A model generated the notes under the pieces. It searched no databases, was not told the origin of the DNA, and was given only the letters and a program-made list of their open reading frames with translations. DNA of 64,000 nucleotides from Sclerodactyla briareus (Eukaryota > Echinodermata > Holothuroidea > Dendrochirotida > Sclerodactylidae). Each line of letters starts with the position of its first letter. Within the stretch, counting starts at the first letter, position 1. The position numbers were made by a program, and so were the translations under genes. Positions 58,211 through 64,000 of the stretch are shown here, piece by piece. Location: contig JAODTK010000810.1 of NCBI GenBank assembly GCA_026419785.1, positions 124,001 to 188,000 on the forward strand, given 5' to 3'.

Positions 58211-61200
58211 AGCGCTGTTCACACTAGGACTATACGAACGATCATTGGAGTGAATCGGGTGCTCACACTATTGCTATAAACAGTTATACGATTATTTTTT
58301 TCGAACGGGTCGGCGCCTAACATAACGGAGGAATGGTTGGCGTTAAGTTGAAGAGTATGCAAGTTTCACCCCTTTGGTCGCTCAAGGGTGGACTAGTGGT
58401 CGCCGATTTTTTTTCATATTAATTTCCAAGCATTGTAAATTCCAAAGCATTCGAAGCCTGTGTCTTTCTCAGCACCAAGGAGGCAACAGCTGTCACAGCC
58501 TTTCTCTAGTCGTGGAGACATTACGCGCAACTAGAGCACCCTGATTTTTCTTCTTCTCAATTATCTGAACTCATAAAAAAACTTCCGCACATAAATATAG
58601 TCTCACGATTTATTCTGCCAAAAAACACAGTCATCATGGGGGCTCATGCCTGGAAGGCACATAGTTGCATCCACCCACCGCTTTCAATCACCCAGCTTCT
58701 CTGAGCAAGCGACCGGCCGGAGCCCGTATCTCCCCCCCCCCCCTAACTCTCCGAAGTACCCACGCAACTGCGCCAACCATGAGCTACGTGAGCCGCCCTG
58801 CGGCTGCTGGAATAGACAACCCTAACCCAAGGGGTCCCATGAACAGGAACACGGTGGACGGGCTCGTTTACCGGAAGGCGCACCATTTGTCCAAAGAACA
58901 AGCATGTAAAAAATAATCCCTACGGCTCACCTGTGCACCCTGCTACTTTCCTCTCTGACTTTCAAGAAATATTATCTAGCGTTAGATCGACATCATACGC
59001 CCCCCCCCCCTCCTCCCCATAGCCTATCGCTGTGTATTCCTGGTTTTCCTCCCGCCTCTTCCTCGCTGAGGGTTAGGGGAAGTTCCCGTTAAGACGCCAG
59101 GCTGTGGCACGACCCCCTCGGAGGAACTCCCGTACACCTCCCATCTGAGAGATTCTACTGCCTTCCTTGCCTCTCTCGAACGACCACAACACCTCTCCCT
59201 CGGACATTCACTATTAACCGCATATCTCCTGCTATTCATGTTTTATGATACTTGGTGGACACCCCACGCGACCACGCCTTCCCCAGCCCTAACTGGTCAC
59301 GCTATTATTGTATATTCGAAGGTATATGGATTCGAATAAAATCATGGTTTGTAGGTCCGATTTATGGCAGCAAAATAGGGCCGAGCAGCTCAATCGGAGC
59401 CCAATGTCTGCACTGGATACCTCACTGCCCAATGCAGTCGTCAAAACACCAGATTCTATCACCAAACCCCATTTTTTACGCCAAATGTCCCCCAATTGCG
59501 CAAGTTCATCACTGCAATGCGCAATCATTCGCATCGCTAACGTATGTAGTAACGCTGAATCTTCGCTCCCTCAAGCTCCGAGAAAGTGGTCGGGTTCTGG
59601 ATTTCACTGATCCTCGTTTCAGAGGGAATGTAAAACGACGGTCCCATCTGAGCACTATATATATTCGAGAGAAAAGTTACTGCCCATGCGATGGAACAAA
59701 ATAAATGCATATAGCGACATATACTCACCTTGAAGGAAATATGAACTGGTGTCAGTCGGAAAAGGGAGTCATCGATCAATATTTTTTCAGAAAAGATATT
59801 AATTCTAAAGGGACGATCTTTTTACAGTTATTTTTTTTAAATTTAAACATACAGAAAAGCTATAGCTCCATCAACACAGTGCTTCTCAATATCGTATGTG
59901 TTTAACAGTGTCTGTCGATGGGGACCTTTGGCAAGAATTCCCCAATGTCTCACCCGGTAACAGTGTTTTCTTTTGCAGACCTCGCCATTAATGTAGTGAT
60001 CGGGTTGAAAGATTTGTTTATGCAAACAAACATCATCGAATCACAAACTGGTTGGTGAGATCTAAGAGGTGCCCGACCGGACGCTAGACAAAGGGCAACT
60101 GATACGAATATACGCGGGTAGATAAATGCTCATCAACAACGACAATTGTTCTATTTTAGGGTTCTTTCCAATTCCAATTTCATGGACAAGAGATGGACGG
60201 GAAAAAACGAGAAAGGCCAGAAAACATCCAGCAGTTTTCAAACATGTGTTGTTGATACCTAACACCCATGTTCAATTCTTTTTTCAGTAATTCACGTATG
60301 CTATCATTGGTATAACTTTCGTTATTGAGTATCACAGACGTGAGGAAAGTAAAACATAGCAACTCACGGCTAAGAGCTATGGGTAATTGAAACAAAATGT
60401 GCTAACTAAGTTATAATGGTGAAAAAGACTTTTCATGCACCCAACTGGCAGTTTTAGACTTGAAGGTTTTTATATTCGTCAGTATTCAATCACCTTCAAT
60501 CCAGAATTCAGAATCTATAATATTATTGCAAGTGACTCTGTGCAAATATAGCAAAGGTAGTTACGGAACCCTTACTACAAGCATGTACAAAGGAATTCCA
60601 CATACAAGCAGTGCCCACCCTTTTCTCGGGGTACCAGAGGGTTGCCAGATTATTTACCACTACCGATCAAATGATTGGCGTGGCCAGAGTAGGTCAACCA
60701 TGTCAACCCGAGTCCCCCTGCTTACCGCCTTAGCGGTTTGACTGCCACGCCACCGTGTCGACTCGACAGTGCGGACTATCACTAAGAACCAGCTCCACGT
60801 ATTCATACCACACTACGCTGACCAGCGAAGCCTCATTTGTTTTTCAAAATTCCTGGGGCGCAACTACATAGCATTGCAACACATGTACATGTTTGAAGTA
60901 TGGCGCATATATTTGGTATTTGTCCTCATACATTCAGGATCTATATAACATTCACAGTTAATTCAAATTATAACATACGGCGCTGAACGAAGAAAACGAT
61001 AGGTAGTCATATCCTGAAAATGAGTAAATTGGCTTCGAGGGTGTGTATAGTTTGACCCAGTTATTCTACTCAGAACAAATTATCACTTCGGGGACAGTGA
61101 TTCACCTGATATGTTATGGAAAGTAGTGTACGCGGAAATGTCATAATACATTTACGACACCCCCCCCCATATTATAGCATCCGTTGGTTCTCTATTGCTT

Positions 61201-61799
61201 TGGTGGTGATTCCAATTCATTCCATTCAGCGCTGTCGTATTTCATTCACGGCACGAGTGATGGATATTATGATATTAGCGTTGAAGCTATTGCATTTCGG
61301 TAGGACATTTTATATCAGCGTTGATCGCTATCACATTTATGATTAGTATTACATTCAGCGTGTCCAGCGGTGATACGTGTTTTTTTCCTCTAGTGTTATG
61401 TCGGTTAAAGGGCCGTCCGCATCGACGAGTTAACGAAGATGAAGAATTCCGGCTCGTTGTCAAATAATTCATCTGAGGCTTCAGCGCGGACAATGGATGT
61501 GATTGGCACATGAATAGAATGTGATCGAAATAAAAGGCGAGTTGAGGTAACGCATGACCGCGTGAATACGATAGATGGCGGGGAGAGGTTTGAAACGATG
61601 TCGCCGACGACACGTGCCGACTCGCCGACCAGTACAAGTCGTACTCCTGGTCCACAATCGGAGCCATCTCAGTCGCTGGTCGTTCAGGTCGTCAGGAAGT
61701 CAGTGACCTCCGGCGATGGCGTTGATCATAGCCGAGTGTTCCTCTTCGAAAATCGTCAGCGGTCCAGATTTGTGTTTTTTTAAACAAAGTGAATGAGGG
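58211..61799. other. No supported gene (3.6 kb)
   Basis: Poly-C tracts lie near 58,733-58,742 and 58,999-59,008. Overlapping frames at 59,252-59,779 occur on both strands and look random. 'gctgttcacactaggactat' at 58,217 resembles the TIR style of 4,702. 'ggcgtgg' / 'ccacgcc' inverted words occur at 60,678 and 60,743. No RNA gene seen. Confidence 0.4.
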
Positions 61800-64000
61800 A
61801 AGGGCGAACCCATAATTGCCCAACAAAGAGGCAACCCCCAAGACACAAGAGACATAAAATAAAGAGGAGAATCCAGCTTGTTGATATACTCCTGAAACGC
61901 GGGAGTCAAAATCTAGGAGAAATTACATCGCGAGCAAGTCTATTCCAGGGCCGCGAAGCTGCGAGGAAAAAAGGAGCGAGCATAGGTTTCGGTGCGTTGA
62001 CGGGAAGATGAACCGAAACGGGTGGCTGAAGCAAGAAGCGAGTACGGCGAGTAACTCGCGTAAAGGAGGAACAGCATCCCCAAGCTCAGAAGACATTGAC
62101 CATAAAAGTAACGGAAAGAGGCAGAGAGATTGATACAGATCTGACGATGGGAAGAGATTGAAGGGAGGAGGGAAGATGATCATCGGTGGTGAGAAAACGA
62201 TGGCCCTTTATCTGGTACGATCAAGTACATTGAGAGAGGATGGCGAAGCCCCCCCCAAATATGGCAACCATATTCCATTGAGGAGCGAATTTGAGGCTTT
62301 GTAAAGCAGGAAGTAGCTTTGTGAGGTGAAGATTCATTGCGCGAAATAAGAAGCCCAACATTTCTAGAAGCATTAGTAGCGATAGACTGATATGAGAGTT
62401 CCAGGAAAGGTTGTCGCTGATTTCCATACCCAAGGATATTAGAGAAGTAGACTGAGGGAGGATTGGTCAGCCATGAAAATAGCTGGTGCAGCAGAAACAC
62501 GCCGACCAGAAATCAGCAAGTTCTGAGTTTAGATGGGGTTGAAGGAACAGATGCAGTGCCCAGTTCAAAATAGAAGAAGATCATTGTTCAGCTGATTGGC
62601 AACTGGGACGGTTGTAGACAAAAATCGTTCCGTTCCGGGGGCGAGGAAAAGCACAGAGAGTGGTGAAGGGTAGACTCAACAGCAAATGAGTGAATACTTA
62701 GGGGTAGAGCTAAGAAAGATAAGTGATAAAATGAGAAAGTGTGTAGGAGAGAAAAACCACAACCTGTGAGGAGCACCAGCATTGAGAAGGAAGGTCTCGG
62801 AGAGAGCACCATTCACCTCACAGAGGGTTAAAGAAGAAGAAAACTGGCAGTCCAAGAAGTTAGAAGGGGGATGAAACCAAATGAAGTTATTTGGCAAGGA
62901 GTCCGGCGTGCCAAACTACGGTCAAGGCCGTAGAGAGAGCAAGGGCAATAGCCCTATTTCACCGAAAATCAGGCTTGGGCCCACTGATTGGTGACAAAAA
63001 ATAATGTCCCAGTCGATCGCCATGCCGGAAAACCATATCTGGTGGTCACTGATGAGGGAGTGAAACTCAAGAAAGTTCAAAAACAGCTTGTTTACATAGG
63101 TTTCCATAACTTTGGAGAGGACCGAGCTGATGGCAATCGGCCTTAATTGGGGGGGTGGATTGGTCACCCTTTTTAGGGACGGGAAGATATGAGAATGGTT
63201 CCACACAGAAGGGGGTAGCATCCCATAGAATAACAAAGGCGGTAAAGCTGCTAAGGATAGGCGCAGTTCGGGAGGCACATTCAGGAGGACTATAGGAGGA
63301 ATGCCATTCAGGACCAGATGCTTTATTAATTGTCTATACGATTGAGTGTTGGCGGACATGCAAGTGTGAAAAGCAGCATCCAAGATCGTTTCACTAAAGC
63401 TGAAAAGATGGAGCAGGGTGAGCATCTGGGTTCATGTAGAATTTGAGAAGAGAATAGCTCGGTAAAAGTATTAGCTTTAGAGGTGGCATCACTAGCCAAA
63501 GAGCCAGTCAGGTTTGTCCAGCGGAGGGAATTTGGAAGTATTGAAATTCTGGGACAAAGATTTGGCCAGCGACCAACATGAACGACTACCAGAAGGGCAG
63601 GATGAAAGTTTTAGTAGCCCATACGTGAAATGAAAGAATGTTTTGCCTCATCGCTTAGTCTCGGAGCTCACATTACGAGCATTAAATAGGCTTGACGGAA
63701 TCAGGTGGAAGGAGGGAGATAGCCAGTCGGTAAAGTCGGTTCTCTCCTGGAGCAGTGTACATGATGTTTGAAACATGACGGTGATGAAGAGGAGCCTGAT
63801 CTTAAAGTGTACGGAATAAAAGTGTTCAAATCCTAAAGAATAATTCCGAAATAGCAGAAGCCGAGCTAGGGGGTTTATCTGAGAAGCGTAGTCTCATCCA
63901 GGGAAGACTGAAAAAAATTCCCGAAGACCAAAACCAGGTCAGCTTTGGAGTAGTTCCAGAGTTTCTGCCTTTGGTGGGGAGGCTTGCATGTAAGAGTTAG
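61800..64000 (-). mobile_element. LINE reverse transcriptase remnant, runs off the right edge
   Basis: Minus-strand reading from the right edge: a linker (FPPL/SLRWTNLTGSLASDATSKA-type, about 63,480-63,540), NGIPPIVLLN (63,280-63,320), GMLPPSVW and LRPIAISSVLSKVMETYVNK (63,090-63,230), LISDHQIWF, then VWHAGLLAK (about 62,888-62,925). Next come an N-A-G-x-P-Q/H-type block, IHSFAVESTLHHSLCFSSP (62,640-62,700), NLSWNSHIS (62,395-62,420) and a C-terminal part with FRAMNLHLTKLLPALQSLKF and H-I-W-G-G (62,230-62,350). At the active site FADD has become F-A-V-E, so it is catalytically dead, and there are frame breaks. The 5' part with endonuclease, if any, lies beyond 64,000. Jockey-superfamily-like; clade not settled. 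Confidence 0.88.

Overview
This looks like nuclear DNA from an invertebrate metazoan, probably a marine deuterostome or lophotrochozoan. The grounds are a TRIM-type RING/B-box gene, several clades of non-LTR retrotransposon (LINE), a tRNA-headed SINE, many microsatellites, and no sign of operons or dense coding. No open frame is longer than about 195 codons, and I find no intact protein gene. The species cannot be named from the sequence alone.

Layout. 1-2,620: a small dispersed repeat, then a fold-back composite rich in GTACGAAT-like words, arranged A-B-B'-A'. 2,995-5,905: first copy of a long non-coding dispersed repeat, with an 87-bp TIR element inside it. 7,246-7,467: a possible pair of tiny exons. 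7,930-8,970: a decayed LINE. 10,660-10,945: a tRNA-derived SINE. 11,590-13,135: a second fold-back array built from short tandem units in opposite orientations. 13,735-16,688: a 112-bp tandem repeat, then a TRIM gene readable from RING to C-terminus but only across at least seven frame changes. 18,060-23,800: mostly featureless and partly very AT-rich. 23,814-26,180: two GAGTCC arrays bracket about 2.1 kb. 27,934-30,475: a 50-bp satellite interrupted by a 1-kb insert. 33,280-35,560: a degenerate minisatellite interrupted by a 5'-truncated CR1-like LINE and by a 133-bp TIR element. 36,190-36,966: a LINE fragment ending in (ATCT)n. 39,203-40,027: a LINE 3' end whose 192-bp segment is triplicated. 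40,520-47,320: second copy of the long repeat, running into a 2.2-kb tandem duplication. 52,480-55,310: an L1-clade ORF2 remnant (minus strand), with a possible ORF1 relic at 55,880-56,600. 57,480-58,210 and 61,800-64,000: two more LINE remnants, the last running off the right edge.

How it fits together. The window is a repeat-dominated intergenic landscape with one recognisable gene-like locus (TRIM). The mobile elements seem linked: the SINE ends in the same GCGCTATATA-type tail as the LINE at 39.2 kb, as expected if the SINE borrowed that LINE's machinery. Insertions are nested in older tandem arrays, which gives relative ages. Single-base indels are very common both between satellite units and inside the TRIM frame. 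They may mean real decay or an unpolished long-read assembly, and this affects every 'pseudogene' call here.
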